A stretch of DNA of 17,562 nucleotides from DASZYF01 sp035545535 (GTDB lineage Bacteria > Actinomycetota > Actinomycetes > Mycobacteriales > CAJCIY01), in the NCBI GenBank assembly GCA_035545535.1, contig DASZYF010000033.1, positions 1 to 17,562 on the forward strand, given 5' to 3'. A program made the translations under genes and the position numbers. Shown in pieces: positions 1-11,462 of the stretch. The notes beneath the pieces are model-generated. The model saw only the letters and a list, made by a program, of their open reading frames with translations. It was not told the DNA's origin and did not search any database. How positions within the stretch are numbered: position 1 is the first letter of the stretch; the number at the start of each line of letters is the position of its first letter.

Positions 1-571
1 CGCCGGCCGCGAGCGCCCGCAGCCGCGCGGGGCCGCCTTCGTAGCCGGTCCAGCCCGCGCGCGCTCCGGCGGGCGCGCCGTCCGCACGCGCGCCGGGAGG
101 CCCGCCGAGGGGCGCTCCAGGGGGCTCGGCCTCGACGCGCGCGTGGCGCGGCGGGATCGCGAGCCGGAGGACGTCCGGCAGCGTCCCCGCCCACCGCGCG
201 GCGACCCCGGCGCAGAGGGCGTGGACGTCCGGTGTGAGCACCGGCTCGGACGACACGACGCCCGCGAGCCACGCGAGCGACCCCTCGTGGTCGGACTCCG
301 GGAGCCGCTCGAGGAGGTAGCCGCCGAGCTGGCGACCGGCGAAGCGCACCCGCACGCGCACACCCGGCTGCGCCCCCTCGTCGAGCTCGGCAGGGACGCG
401 GTAGTCGAAGGGGTGGTCGAGGTGAGCGAGCGGCGTGTCGACGACGACGCGCGCGACCGGGAGCGCGGGGGCGGGCTGCGGAGCCGGCCCCGGCGCCTTC
501 GCGCGCGCCTTCGGTCCGACGTCGAGCAAGGCCTCCTGCACGGCGTCGATGGTGCGGTCAGGCTGTGACAC
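1..571 (-). CDS. priA: PriA, primosomal replication-restart protein (N-terminal part, cut by the window edge)
   Basis: This is the first 190 residues of PriA, which recognises stalled forks and D-loops and restarts replication; the rest lies beyond the left edge. Residues 40-145 match the N-terminal 3'-DNA-binding domain: VARVVVDTPLAHLDHPFDYRVP, then VRVRVRFAGRQLGGYLLER, then the stretch GTLPDVLRLAIPPRHARVE typical of actinobacterial PriA. Residues 150-180 are a Gly/Pro/Ala linker before the helicase part. The start is GTG at 569-571; an in-frame TGA lies a few codons upstream, so no longer form is possible, and a GGAG sits about 13 nt upstream. It begins 51 nt after metK, the usual actinobacterial order. 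From memory, actinobacterial PriA often has degenerate helicase motifs; that part is not in view. Confidence 0.88.
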   Translation of the reverse strand, partial: MSQPDRTIDAVQEALLDVGPKARAKAPGPAPQPAPALPVARVVVDTPLAHLDHPFDYRVPAELDEGAQPGVRVRVRFAGRQLGGYLLERLPESDHEGSLAWLAGVVSSEPVLTPDVHALCAGVAARWAGTLPDVLRLAIPPRHARVEAEPPGAPLGGPPGARADGAPAGARAGWTGYEGGPARLRALAAG

Positions 572-622
572 GCGGAAGCCGCGTCTCCACAGTCACGCGC
601 ACGCCGGGCGGAGCAGGCCGGG

Positions 623-1831
623 CTAGCCGGCCGCGGCTGCGGCCAGCGCGTCGGCGCGGGTCGTCGCCTCCCAGGTGATGTCGAGCTCGTCGCGACCGAA
701 GTGCCCGTACGCGGCGGTCTGCGTGTAGATCGGCCGGAGCAAGTCGAGGTCGCGGATGATCGCGGCCGGCCGCAGGTCGAAGACCTCGAGCACGGCGTCC
801 TGGATGCGCTCGTCGGCGACGGTGCCGGTGCCGAAGGTCTCGACGAACAGTCCGACCGGGTGCGCCTTGCCGATCGCGTACGCGACCTGCACCTCGCACC
901 GCGTCGCGAGACCGGCGGCGACGACGTTCTTCGCGACCCAGCGCATGGCGTACGCGGCGCTGCGGTCGACCTTGGACGGGTCCTTGCCGCTGAACGCGCC
1001 GCCGCCGTGACGGGCCATCCCGCCGTAGGTGTCGACGATGATCTTGCGACCCGTGAGGCCGGCGTCGCCCATCGGACCGCCGATCTCGAAGCGGCCGGTC
1101 GGGTTGACCAGCAGGCGGTAGCCCTCGATGTCGAGCTTCAGCTCCTCGGCGACCGCGTTCACGACCGGTTGCACCACGTGCTCGGCGACGTCCGGCGTGA
1201 GCAGCGTCTCGAGGTCGATGTCTGCGGCGTGCTGGCTGGAGACGACGACGGTGTCGAGCCGGACCGGCTTGTCGCCGTCGTACTCGATGGTGACCTGCGT
1301 CTTGCCGTCCGGGCGGAGGTAGCCGACCGTGCCGTCCTTGCGGACCGCGGACAGCCGGCGCGCCAGCCGGTGCGCGAGCGCGATGGGCAGCGGCATGAGC
1401 TCAGGCGTGTCCGTGCACGCGTAGCCGAACATGAGGCCCTGGTCGCCCGCGCCCTGACGATCGAGCGCGTCCTCGACGGACTCACCGGTGCGGGCCTCGT
1501 AGGCGGAGTCGACGCCCTGCGCGATGTCCGGGCTCTGCGAGCCGATCGAGACCGAGACGCCGCACGAGGCGCCGTCGAAGCCCTTCTTCGAGCTGTCGTA
1601 GCCGATCTCGAGGACCCGCTCGCGCACGATGCCCGCGATGTCCACGTAGGTCTTCGTGGTGACCTCGCCCGCGACGTGCACCTGACCCGTCGTGATGAGC
1701 GTCTCGACCGCGACGCGGCTGGTTGGGTCGTCCTTGATCATCGCGTCGAGGATCGAGTCGCTGATCTGGTCAGCGATCTTGTCGGGATGCCCCTCGGTGA
1801 CGGACTCGGACGTGAACAGGCGACGTGCCAC
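623..1831 (-). CDS. metK: S-adenosylmethionine synthase (methionine adenosyltransferase)
   Basis: The enzyme makes S-adenosylmethionine from methionine and ATP in the cytoplasm. The 402-residue protein is full length for the family. The N-terminal GHPDK motif is at residues 14-18, the ATP-binding GAGDQGLMFGYA hexapeptide region at 127-138, and the P-loop-like GGGAFSGKDPSKVDRS at about 276-291. The start is GTG at 1829-1831, with AAGGAG at 1841-1846 and a 9-nt spacer, so translation can be independent of coaBC. It lies 66 nt after coaBC and 51 nt before priA, in the same direction. Nothing suggests truncation or transfer. Confidence 0.98.
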   Translation of the reverse strand: MARRLFTSESVTEGHPDKIADQISDSILDAMIKDDPTSRVAVETLITTGQVHVAGEVTTKTYVDIAGIVRERVLEIGYDSSKKGFDGASCGVSVSIGSQSPDIAQGVDSAYEARTGESVEDALDRQGAGDQGLMFGYACTDTPELMPLPIALAHRLARRLSAVRKDGTVGYLRPDGKTQVTIEYDGDKPVRLDTVVVSSQHAADIDLETLLTPDVAEHVVQPVVNAVAEELKLDIEGYRLLVNPTGRFEIGGPMGDAGLTGRKIIVDTYGGMARHGGGAFSGKDPSKVDRSAAYAMRWVAKNVVAAGLATRCEVQVAYAIGKAHPVGLFVETFGTGTVADERIQDAVLEVFDLRPAAIIRDLDLLRPIYTQTAAYGHFGRDELDITWEATTRADALAAAAAG

Positions 1832-1852
1832 TGATCCCTACTCCTTCAAAGT

Positions 1853-1880
1853 GCACCGTCTCAGGGGGCTGCATCGGTGC
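1853..1880 (-). other. Small inverted repeat in the coaBC-metK gap
   Basis: The 66-nt gap between coaBC and metK holds a perfect 6-bp inverted repeat, GCACCG/CGGTGC (1853-1858 and 1875-1880), with a 16-nt loop. On the minus strand it lies 6 nt upstream of the metK Shine-Dalgarno. It has no U-tract, so it is not a classical terminator, and it is too small for a known SAM riboswitch. It might protect the message or shape metK translation, or it may be chance in GC-rich DNA. Confidence 0.3.
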
Positions 1881-1897
1881 GGGCGGTCGGACAGAGG

Positions 1898-3103
1898 CTA
1901 CGGGAGCCGGGTGGTCACGGCATCGAGCAGAGCGTGAGCGAGGCGCTCCTTGCTCACGCGGGGCACGACCTGCTCGAACCCGTCGGTCCCGATGATCGTC
2001 GCGGCGTTGTCACCGGTGCCGAACCCGGTGCCGGTCTCGTGCTCCGAGCCGACGTGGTTGACCACCATGAGGTCGGCGCCCTTGGCGGCGAGCTTGGCCC
2101 GGCCGTGCGCGAGGACGTCGTCCGTCTCCGCGGCGAACCCGACCAGCACGCGGCCCGGGGCGGCCGAGGCGCCGAGGGCCGCGAGCACGTCGACCGTGCG
2201 CTCGAGCTCGACGGTGGGCACGCCGCCGTCCGCCTGCTTCTTGATCTTCGACGGGCTGGCGCTCACCGGCCGGAAGTCGGCGACCGCGGCCGCCATGACC
2301 ACGACGTCGGCTCCGCTCGACGCATCGCACACCGCGGCGCGGAGCTGTTCCGCGGTCTCGACCCGCACCACGTCCACCGAAGCGGGGTCCGGCAGCGCGG
2401 TGTTGGCGGCGACGAGCGTCACGTGGGCTCCCCGCAGCCGGGCCGCGCGGGCTACGGCATAGCCCTGCAGGCCGGACGAGCGGTTCCCCAGCCAGCGCAC
2501 CGGGTCCAGGGGCTCCCGCGTGCCTCCCGCGCTGACGACGACGCGGCGACCGGCGAGGTCGCGCGGCGGCAGGCCGGCGTCGAGCACCAACGTGCAGATC
2601 GCGGCCAGCTCGTCCGGCTCGGGAAGCCGGCCGGGGCCGGTGTCGGCCCCCGTGAGGCGTCCGCTGGCGGGCTCGACGACACAGACGCCGCGCTCGCGCA
2701 GCGTGGCGACGTTCGCCGTCGTCGCGGTGTGCTCCCACATCTCGGTGTGCATCGCCGGCGCGAGCACCACCGGGCAGCGGGCGGTCAGCAGCGTGTTGGT
2801 CAGCAGGTCGTCGGCGAGACCGTGCGCAGCCTTCGCCAGCAGGTCGGCGGTGCACGGGGCCACGACCACGAGATCGGCCTCTTGACCGAGGCGGACGTGC
2901 GGAACGCGCGGCACGTCGTCCCACACGGCATCGCTCACCGGGCGACCCGAGAGGGCCTCCCAGGTGGCGGCCCCGACGAAGTGCAGGGCGGAGGCGGTCG
3001 GGACGACCGTGATCTCGTGCCCGGCCTCGCGCAGGCGGCGCAGGAGCTCGCAGGCCTTGTAGGCGGCGATGCCACCACCGACGCCGAGGACGACGGTGCT
3101 CAC
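1898..3103 (-). CDS. coaBC: Bifunctional phosphopantothenoylcysteine decarboxylase / phosphopantothenate-cysteine ligase
   Basis: CoaBC carries out two consecutive steps of coenzyme A synthesis: ligation of cysteine to 4'-phosphopantothenate, then FMN-dependent decarboxylation. The 401-residue protein has the N-terminal CoaC flavoprotein domain (about 1-175), with GVGGGIAAYKACEL, the active-site His in VPHVRLG (His69), PAMHTEMW (117-123) and GPGRLPE. The C-terminal CoaB domain has SAGGTREPLDPVR (191-203), GNRSSG (206-211), MAAAVADFRP and the substrate-binding KIKK (286-289). The flap reads GRLTGAD where E. coli, as I recall it, has a cysteine; the M. tuberculosis protein has the same form. 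Start is GTG at 3101-3103, 18 nt after rpoZ, with only a weak ribosome-binding site, so coupling to rpoZ is likely. Confidence 0.96.
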   Translation of the reverse strand: MSTVVLGVGGGIAAYKACELLRRLREAGHEITVVPTASALHFVGAATWEALSGRPVSDAVWDDVPRVPHVRLGQEADLVVVAPCTADLLAKAAHGLADDLLTNTLLTARCPVVLAPAMHTEMWEHTATTANVATLRERGVCVVEPASGRLTGADTGPGRLPEPDELAAICTLVLDAGLPPRDLAGRRVVVSAGGTREPLDPVRWLGNRSSGLQGYAVARAARLRGAHVTLVAANTALPDPASVDVVRVETAEQLRAAVCDASSGADVVVMAAAVADFRPVSASPSKIKKQADGGVPTVELERTVDVLAALGASAAPGRVLVGFAAETDDVLAHGRAKLAAKGADLMVVNHVGSEHETGTGFGTGDNAATIIGTDGFEQVVPRVSKERLAHALLDAVTTRLP

Positions 3104-3121
3104 GCCGTCACGCGGACAGGC

Positions 3122-3406
3122 TCAGGCCTCGGGGACCGCGGGGAGCTCCTCGACCTGCTCGTAGGTCAGCAGGTCGGAGCTGATCTCGCGCATCGCGATC
3201 GAGAGCGGCTTTTCGTGCTCGCCCGGCTGGACCAGCGGGCCGACGTACTCGAGCAGACCCTCGCCGAGCTGGGCGTAGTAGGCGTTGATCTGGCGGGCGC
3301 GCTTCGCCGCGTAGATCACCAGGCTGTACTTCGAGTCGGTGACCTGGAGCAGGTCGTCGATGGGCGGGTTGGTGATGCCCTGGGGCTGAGCGACGACGCC
3401 GGACAC
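3122..3406 (-). CDS. rpoZ: RNA polymerase omega subunit
   Basis: This 94-residue protein is the small omega subunit that assists folding and assembly of beta-prime in RNA polymerase. The family core is clear: GITNPPIDDLLQVTDSKYSL, then YAAKRARQINAYY, with an actinobacterial insert before PLSIAMREISSDLLTYE. Length is normal for actinobacterial omega. Start is GTG at 3404-3406, preceded by GGGAG about 4 nt away. It follows gmk after 57 nt and precedes coaBC by 18 nt, the conserved gmk-rpoZ-coaBC order. Confidence 0.97.
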   Translation of the reverse strand: MSGVVAQPQGITNPPIDDLLQVTDSKYSLVIYAAKRARQINAYYAQLGEGLLEYVGPLVQPGEHEKPLSIAMREISSDLLTYEQVEELPAVPEA

Positions 3407-3463
3407 GGGACTCCCTGGAACGCGCGAGGTTGGTGTGGGAAGCGCCCGGCCGTGAGCCTCTGG

Positions 3464-4042
3464 CTAGGCGGTGGGCAACCACAAGGCTAGCAGCGCCCCT
3501 GCCGCGCGCTCGACGTCGTCGTTGACCACGACCACGTCGAACTCGTGCTGCGCGGCCAGCTCCTCCCGGGCCACCGCGAGCCGCTCGGCTACCCGGGCGG
3601 GGTCCTCGGTGCCGCGGCCCGCGAGCCGGCGCTCGAGCTCCTCCCAGGACGGCGGGGCCAGGAAGGCGAGGAGGGCGTCGGCGCCGAGGGCCGCCCGGAC
3701 CTGGCGGGCGCCCTGCAGCTCGATCTCGAGCAGGGTCGGGGCGCTGCGGGCCAGACGCTCGGTGACCGGCCCGCTCGGGGTGCCGTAGGAGTGCCGCGCG
3801 TAGGTGGCGTGCTCGAGGAGCTCGCCGTCGGCCACCATCCGGGCGAAGGTGTCGTCGTCGACGAAGACGTAGTCCTCACCGTCGACCTCGCCCGGGCGAG
3901 GCGCGCGGGTGGTGACCGAGACCGAGCGCCACACGTCGGGGCGGAGCCGGAGGATCGCGGCGACGACGCTGCCCTTGCCCACACCGGAGGGGCCGGACAG
4001 GACGAGCAGCCGGCCGGCGCCGGGAGCGCCGGAGGTGGTCAC
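3464..4042 (-). CDS. gmk: Guanylate kinase
   Basis: Gmk phosphorylates GMP to GDP using ATP. The 192-residue protein has the P-loop GPSGVGKG (17-24), the GMP-binding segment SVSVTTRAPRPGEVDGEDY (40-58), YGTPSGPV (86-93) and the lid arginines around RLAGRGTEDPARVAERL. The start is GTG at 4040-4042, which overlaps the mihF stop as GTGA. The reading frame stays open upstream, but that part has no family similarity and lies opposite mihF codons, so the long form is rejected. The overlap implies translational coupling with mihF. Confidence 0.97.
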   Translation of the reverse strand: MTTSGAPGAGRLLVLSGPSGVGKGSVVAAILRLRPDVWRSVSVTTRAPRPGEVDGEDYVFVDDDTFARMVADGELLEHATYARHSYGTPSGPVTERLARSAPTLLEIELQGARQVRAALGADALLAFLAPPSWEELERRLAGRGTEDPARVAERLAVAREELAAQHEFDVVVVNDDVERAAGALLALWLPTA

Positions 4043-4362
4043 TGCCCGGTCTGGAACGCGGCGCGGAGCGCCTCGCGCTGCTTGGCGCCGAGGCCGCGCA
4101 CGCGCCGCGTGGGGCTGATGTCGCAGCGCTCCATGAGCTTGGCGGCGCGGACCTTGCCGACGCCGGGCATCGCCTCGAGCAGCGCGGACACGCGCAGCTT
4201 GCCGACGACGTCGTCGTGCTGGCCGGCTTCGAGCACCTCGTCGAGCACCGCGCACCCGCCGCGCTTGAGCCGTTCCTTGAGCTCGGCCCGCGTGCGCCGC
4301 GCGGCCGCCGCCTTCTCCAGCGCTGCTTGCCGTTGCTCCGGCGAGAGCGGTGGCAGGGGCAC
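4039..4362 (-). CDS. mihF: Actinobacterial integration host factor (mIHF)
   Basis: A 107-residue nucleoid-associated protein of the mIHF/sIHF family, which binds and bends DNA in actinobacteria and is unrelated to E. coli IHF. It shows the N-terminal basic helix (EKAAAARRTRAELKERLKRGG), then the helix-two-turn-helix region SALLEAMPGVGKVRAAKLM (59-77) and PTRRVRGLGAKQREAL (84-99), containing the arginines known to contact DNA in the M. tuberculosis protein. GTG at 4360-4362 is chosen because it gives the family N-terminus (M-x-L-P-x-L) and lies 10 nt after the upstream stop. No strong ribosome-binding site is seen. It overlaps gmk by 4 nt. Confidence 0.95.
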   Translation of the reverse strand: MPLPPLSPEQRQAALEKAAAARRTRAELKERLKRGGCAVLDEVLEAGQHDDVVGKLRVSALLEAMPGVGKVRAAKLMERCDISPTRRVRGLGAKQREALRAAFQTGQ

Positions 4363-4372
4363 GCGCCGCAAC

Positions 4373-5449
4373 CTAGTGACTCGCGCTGGGTCGGGTCGAA
4401 CGCGCGGCAACCCTCCGCGACCACCGCCGTCCCACGCGCACCGAGGGTCGCTCGACGACCACGTAGCTGACGGTCGCCGCGGACAGCGTGATGGCGAGCG
4501 CGAGCACGACGGTCCCCACGACTCCCCCGGCGCGACCCAGCGCATCGAGCACGAGCGGGTGCATGAGGTACACCGAGTAGCTGACGAGTCCGGCGAGCAC
4601 GAGAGCGCGCGGCACGACGAGCCGCTCGCGCAACGCGAACGCGCCGCCCACCACGCCGTACGCGATGAGCCAGGCGATCGCCGTCGGCCGCAGCGACGTC
4701 GCATCGGCGGTGCTCGTGTCGACGCCCTTGCCCGCGAGCTGCACGATCAGCACGAGCTCGCACGCGACGAACCCGAGCCCGTACACGCGCCACCCCGTGC
4801 GCTCGGAGACGTCACCCGACCGCACGCGCCACAGCACCGTGCCGACGAACATCGTCGCGATGTTGGCCACGCCGAGCGGTACGTGGTGCCCGGTGGCGCG
4901 CCCCAGGACGCTCAGGGCGACGGCACCGCCGAGCGCACCGCAGGCCAGGAAGACGCTGTGCCGCAGCAGCTTGGTGAGGAAGAGCAACGAGATCGCGAAG
5001 TAGAAGGCCATCTCGAACGCGAGCGTCCAGTACACGCCCTGCAGGTTCGGGATGTGCAGGTAGGCCTGGAGCATCGTCAGCTCGCCGGCCCACGACCGGA
5101 CCTTGTGCAGACGGAACGCCGGCGGGTACGGATGGTCGCCGAGCCGGTGCACGACCAGGAAGCCGACGAGCGACAGCCAGTACGCGGGGTAGAGGCGCAG
5201 GACACGCGACATCCAGAACAGGCGCAGCGTGCCCGCTCGCTCCAGAGACACGGGGACGACCAGGCCGCTGACGAGGAAGAACACCATCACGCCGAGCTGG
5301 CCGAGCTGGACCCACGAGCTGCTGAACGAGCGGAACGCGGGCGACACGCGCTCCGCGGCGTGCTGCACGACGACGATGAGCGCGGCCGCGCCACGCAGCC
5401 CGTCGACCCAGGCCAGGCGGTTCTCGCGGGCCGCCGGCGCCGACGTCAC
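4373..5449 (-). CDS. Acyltransferase-3 family integral membrane protein (OafA/NodX-like)
   Basis: A 358-residue polytopic membrane protein of the acyltransferase-3 family, which moves acyl groups (often acetyl) onto cell-surface glycans or lipids. Family hallmarks are present: DGLRGAAALIVVVQH with the R-x10-H pair (Arg19, His30), FFLVSGLVVP (57-66), FWMSRVLRLYPAYW (78-91), WTLAFEMAFYF (141-151), SYSVYLMHPL (290-299) and VERP (332-335), with about ten hydrophobic segments. There is no C-terminal SGNH domain, so it is the transmembrane-only form. Substrate is unknown. GTG at 5447-5449 lies 10 nt after the pyrF stop, and its stop lies 10 nt before mihF, so it is embedded in the transcription unit. 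No Shine-Dalgarno is evident. Base composition resembles its neighbours by eye. Confidence 0.9.
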   Translation of the reverse strand: MTSAPAARENRLAWVDGLRGAAALIVVVQHAAERVSPAFRSFSSSWVQLGQLGVMVFFLVSGLVVPVSLERAGTLRLFWMSRVLRLYPAYWLSLVGFLVVHRLGDHPYPPAFRLHKVRSWAGELTMLQAYLHIPNLQGVYWTLAFEMAFYFAISLLFLTKLLRHSVFLACGALGGAVALSVLGRATGHHVPLGVANIATMFVGTVLWRVRSGDVSERTGWRVYGLGFVACELVLIVQLAGKGVDTSTADATSLRPTAIAWLIAYGVVGGAFALRERLVVPRALVLAGLVSYSVYLMHPLVLDALGRAGGVVGTVVLALAITLSAATVSYVVVERPSVRVGRRWSRRVAARSTRPSASH

Positions 5450-5459
5450 GACGCGGTCG

Positions 5460-6185
5460 TCACGAGTGCAGCAGGCTGACCGCGATCTCGGCCGCCGCGC
5501 TGCCCGGGTCGGCCGCGGCAGTGATGGGCCGTCCGATGACGAGCAGGTCGGCGCCGTCAGTCAGCGCCTGGGCCGGTGTCGCCACGCGGACCTGGTCCTG
5601 CACGGCGGCTCCGGCCGGACGCACGCCGGGCGTGACGAGCACGACGCCGGGACCGACCTCAGCCCGAACCGCGGCAACCTCCTGCGGGCTGCACACGATC
5701 GCGCCGGCGCCCGCGCCGACCGCGAGCGCGGCGAGCCGGCGCACCGCGTCGATGGGCGGACCGGTGAGGCCGATGTCGGCGAGGTCCCCCTCGCCGAGGC
5801 TCGTCAGCACGGTGACCGCGGCGACGATGCATGCGGGCGCCACCTCACCGACGCCGTCGACGGCTGCGCGGACCATCGCGGCGCCCCCACCGGCGTGCAC
5901 CGTGAGCAGCTCCGGCTTGAGCCGGGCGGCGGCCTTCGCGGCGCCGGCCACGGTGGCCGGGATGTCGTGGAGCTTGAGGTCGAGGAACAGCCCGGTCCCG
6001 CTGCCGCCGCGCACCGCGGACGTGACCTCGGGGCCGTAGCGGCAGAACAGCTCGAGCCCCACCTTGACCATCGCGACGTGCGGCGTGACGGCTGACGCCC
6101 AGCGGGCCGCGGTCTCGATGTCCGGGGCGTCGAGCCCGACCGCGACGGGCGCCCGGCCCCGGCCGAGGGAGGGCAGGGTCGTCAC
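5460..6185 (-). CDS. pyrF: Orotidine 5'-phosphate decarboxylase, class I
   Basis: PyrF converts OMP to UMP, the last step of de novo pyrimidine synthesis. The 241-residue TIM barrel has the catalytic DLKLHDIP motif (Asp69, Lys71, Asp74), VAVGLDAP (14-21), LTVHAGGG (94-101), VTPGVRP (184-190) and the phosphate-binding VIGRPIT (216-222). These are marks of the class I (E. coli/Bacillus) form rather than the longer class II form known in mycobacteria. GTG at 6183-6185 overlaps the pyrD stop as GTGA. The frame is open far upstream, but that part is opposite pyrD and has no similarity. Confidence 0.97.
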   Translation of the reverse strand: MTTLPSLGRGRAPVAVGLDAPDIETAARWASAVTPHVAMVKVGLELFCRYGPEVTSAVRGGSGTGLFLDLKLHDIPATVAGAAKAAARLKPELLTVHAGGGAAMVRAAVDGVGEVAPACIVAAVTVLTSLGEGDLADIGLTGPPIDAVRRLAALAVGAGAGAIVCSPQEVAAVRAEVGPGVVLVTPGVRPAGAAVQDQVRVATPAQALTDGADLLVIGRPITAAADPGSAAAEIAVSLLHS

Positions 6186-7228
6186 GTGAGCTCCTCGCCG
6201 TCGAGCGCCGCCTCGATGCTGTCGGCGTCGTCGAGGCCGATGCCCGACGCGCCGTGGGCGGGGGCCGGCGGGCGGTGCGCCAGTCCGACGACCTGCGACA
6301 CGTGGGTGAAGCCCCGCGCGGCAAGCTCTTCGCGCAGCTCGCGCAGCACCCGGGCGGGGGCGCCCGGGTCGCCGAACGTGGCGGTGCCGACGCTCACCGC
6401 GCTCGCGCCGGCGAGCAGGAACTGCAGCGCGTCGAGCCCGCTGCGGATGCCGCCCATGCCGAGGATCGGCACGTCCGGCATCGCCTCGTGGACCTGCCAC
6501 ACGCAGCGCAGCGCCATCGGCATGATCGCCGGGCCGGACAGGCCGCCGGTGACCCCGCCGAGCACGGGCCGCAGCGTGTTCGTGTCGATGACGAGGCCGA
6601 GCGTCGTGTTGATCATCGACAGGCCGCTCGCGCCGGCGTCGACGCAGGCGCGGGCGATGGCGACGATGTCGGTGACGTCCGGGCTGAGCTTGGCGAACAC
6701 CGGCACGCGCACCGCCCGGCGGACCGCACCTACGACCGTGGCCGCCGCGTCGGGGTCGCACGCGAAGACCTGGCCGCGGTCCTCGACGTTCGGGCAGCTG
6801 ATGTTGACCTCGACCATCGAGACCCCGCGGGCGTTGCCGAGCTTGCGCGCGACCTCGACGTACTCGGCCGGGGTGGAGCCCGCGATGCTGACGACCGCAC
6901 GCGCGCCGTGCTCGACGAGCCACGGCAGGTCCTTGGCGAGGAACGCCTCGACGCCGGGGCCCTGCAGACCGATCGCGTTGAGCATGCCGCTGGCGGTCTC
7001 GGCCATGCGCGGGGTGGGACGGCCGGCGCGGGGCGCGAGCATCACCGACTTCGTGACGATGCCCCCGAGGCGGGAGACGTCGAGGTAGGGCGCGAGCTCG
7101 GCCCCTGCGGCAGCGCAGCCGCTCGCGGTGAACACCGGGTTCGGGAACGGCACGCCGGCGAGCGACGTGCCCATGTCGACCGACGCGTGCGGACGGCCCG
7201 GGTCGGCCGCGATGATCGTGGCGCTCAC
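6182..7228 (-). CDS. pyrD: Dihydroorotate dehydrogenase, class 1B catalytic subunit
   Basis: This FMN enzyme oxidises dihydroorotate to orotate, passing electrons through PyrK to NAD+. The 348-residue protein has PNPVFTASGCAAAG (29-42), VTKSV (58-62), NAIGLQGPG (84-92), VNISCPNVE with the class 1 active-site Cys145, INTTLG, and GMGGIRSGLDALQFLLAGA. The adjacent pyrK assigns it to class 1B. It exceeds a typical class 1B PyrD (about 310 residues) by a C-terminal tail of roughly 30 residues rich in Pro, Ala and Asp. GTG at 7226-7228 overlaps the pyrK stop as GTGA, which supports this start over the later ATG at codon 19. Confidence 0.96.
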   Translation of the reverse strand: MSATIIAADPGRPHASVDMGTSLAGVPFPNPVFTASGCAAAGAELAPYLDVSRLGGIVTKSVMLAPRAGRPTPRMAETASGMLNAIGLQGPGVEAFLAKDLPWLVEHGARAVVSIAGSTPAEYVEVARKLGNARGVSMVEVNISCPNVEDRGQVFACDPDAAATVVGAVRRAVRVPVFAKLSPDVTDIVAIARACVDAGASGLSMINTTLGLVIDTNTLRPVLGGVTGGLSGPAIMPMALRCVWQVHEAMPDVPILGMGGIRSGLDALQFLLAGASAVSVGTATFGDPGAPARVLRELREELAARGFTHVSQVVGLAHRPPAPAHGASGIGLDDADSIEAALDGEELT

Positions 7229-8123
7229 GACGCCCCCCGTCCGGCGGCGATGCGCTCTTCGCGACCCGGCTTGAGACCGGTGTTGCCCGGCGCCCCGAGC
7301 GCGTCAGCCGGCACCGTCCCGATGTCTGCGTAGCGGACGCGGTCACCGAGGAAGACCGGGCCCTCGACGCAGGACCGCACCATGCGCGTCACGCCGTCGT
7401 CACCGATGACGGGGAGCACGCAGGTCATGCACACGCCGACGCCGCACGCCATCTGCTCCTCGACCGCGACCTGGCTGGGGACGCCGCGTTCGCGGGCGAT
7501 GCCGGCGACGACCTCGAGCATCGCCATGGGGCCGCACGCGTAGACGACCTCGCTGCCGACGCGGTCCATGAGGCTGGGCAGCACGTCGGACACCCGGCCG
7601 CGGTCCCCGTACGAGCCGTCCTCGGTGGTGAACGCCACGGAGGCACTCATGCGCTTGGCGTCGAGCGCTCCGAACAGCCGCTGCTCGGTGGACGCGCCGA
7701 GGACCATGTCGATACGACAACCCCTGCCGCGCAGCGCTTCTGCGAGCGCGAACAGTGGGGCGCTCCCGTAGCCGCCGCCGACGAGCACCGCGGCCACCGG
7801 GTCGCGCGGGAGCTGGAACGGCCGGCCCAGCGGGCCGACGACGTCGATGGCGTCATGCACGCGGCGGTCGGCCAGCCACGCGGTGCCCGGGCCGTTGACG
7901 GCGAACACGATGTCGACGGTCCCGCCGTAGACGCCGCGCTCACTCGTCTTGTGCACGCTGAACGCCCGGCGCAGCACGAGGCCGGTGCCGGGGCCGCCCA
8001 CCTGGAGCGCGACGAACTGACCGGGACGCGTCTGCTCGGCGATGCCGGGCGCGACGATCGTCATCTGGTGGTAGGCGTTCACCTTGCGGAGCGAGAGCAC
8101 CTCGCCCAGGACCTGGACCGGCA

Positions 8124-8124
<1 letters not shown>
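7225..8124 (-). CDS. pyrK: Dihydroorotate dehydrogenase electron-transfer subunit
   Basis: PyrK carries FAD and a [2Fe-2S] cluster and moves electrons from PyrD to NAD+. The 299-residue protein shows the flavin-binding RRAFSVHK (52-59), the nucleotide-binding GGGYGSAPL (116-124), YACGPMAML (195-203) and the cluster cysteines C227-x4-C232-x2-C235 plus Cys252. A tail of about 30 residues follows the last conserved segment, making it longer than B. subtilis PyrK (about 256). The ATG at 8122-8124 is chosen because it shares one base with the carB stop (TGATG) and has a strong Shine-Dalgarno; a longer open frame upstream is antisense-free but carries no similarity. Confidence 0.95.

Positions 8125-11461
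<3,337 letters not shown>

Positions 11462-11462
<1 letters not shown>

Noticed and set aside
1832..1897. SAM riboswitch upstream of metK
   Set aside because: The gap is only 66 nt, and I see only a 6-bp stem with a 16-nt loop, without the multi-helix core of any SAM riboswitch class I know.
2626..2660. Loss of an active-site cysteine in the CoaC domain of CoaBC
   Set aside because: The GRLTGAD flap differs from the E. coli form, but the M. tuberculosis protein has the same residues as I recall, so it is a lineage trait and not a defect.
3407..3463. Terminator or promoter between gmk and rpoZ
   Set aside because: Only a 4-bp AGCC/GGCT stem follows the gmk stop, with no T-tract. No -10 hexamer at a sensible distance from a -35-like TTG is visible.
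4373..5449. Recent horizontal transfer of the acyltransferase gene
   Set aside because: By eye its GC content and codon choice match its neighbours, and no insertion sequence, repeat or integrase flanks it.
5460..7346. Long upstream extensions of pyrF, and likewise of pyrK, gmk, mihF and pyrC, in their own frames
   Set aside because: The extra parts are shadows of the gene before each one. Overlapping stop/start codons and family N-termini fix the shorter starts.
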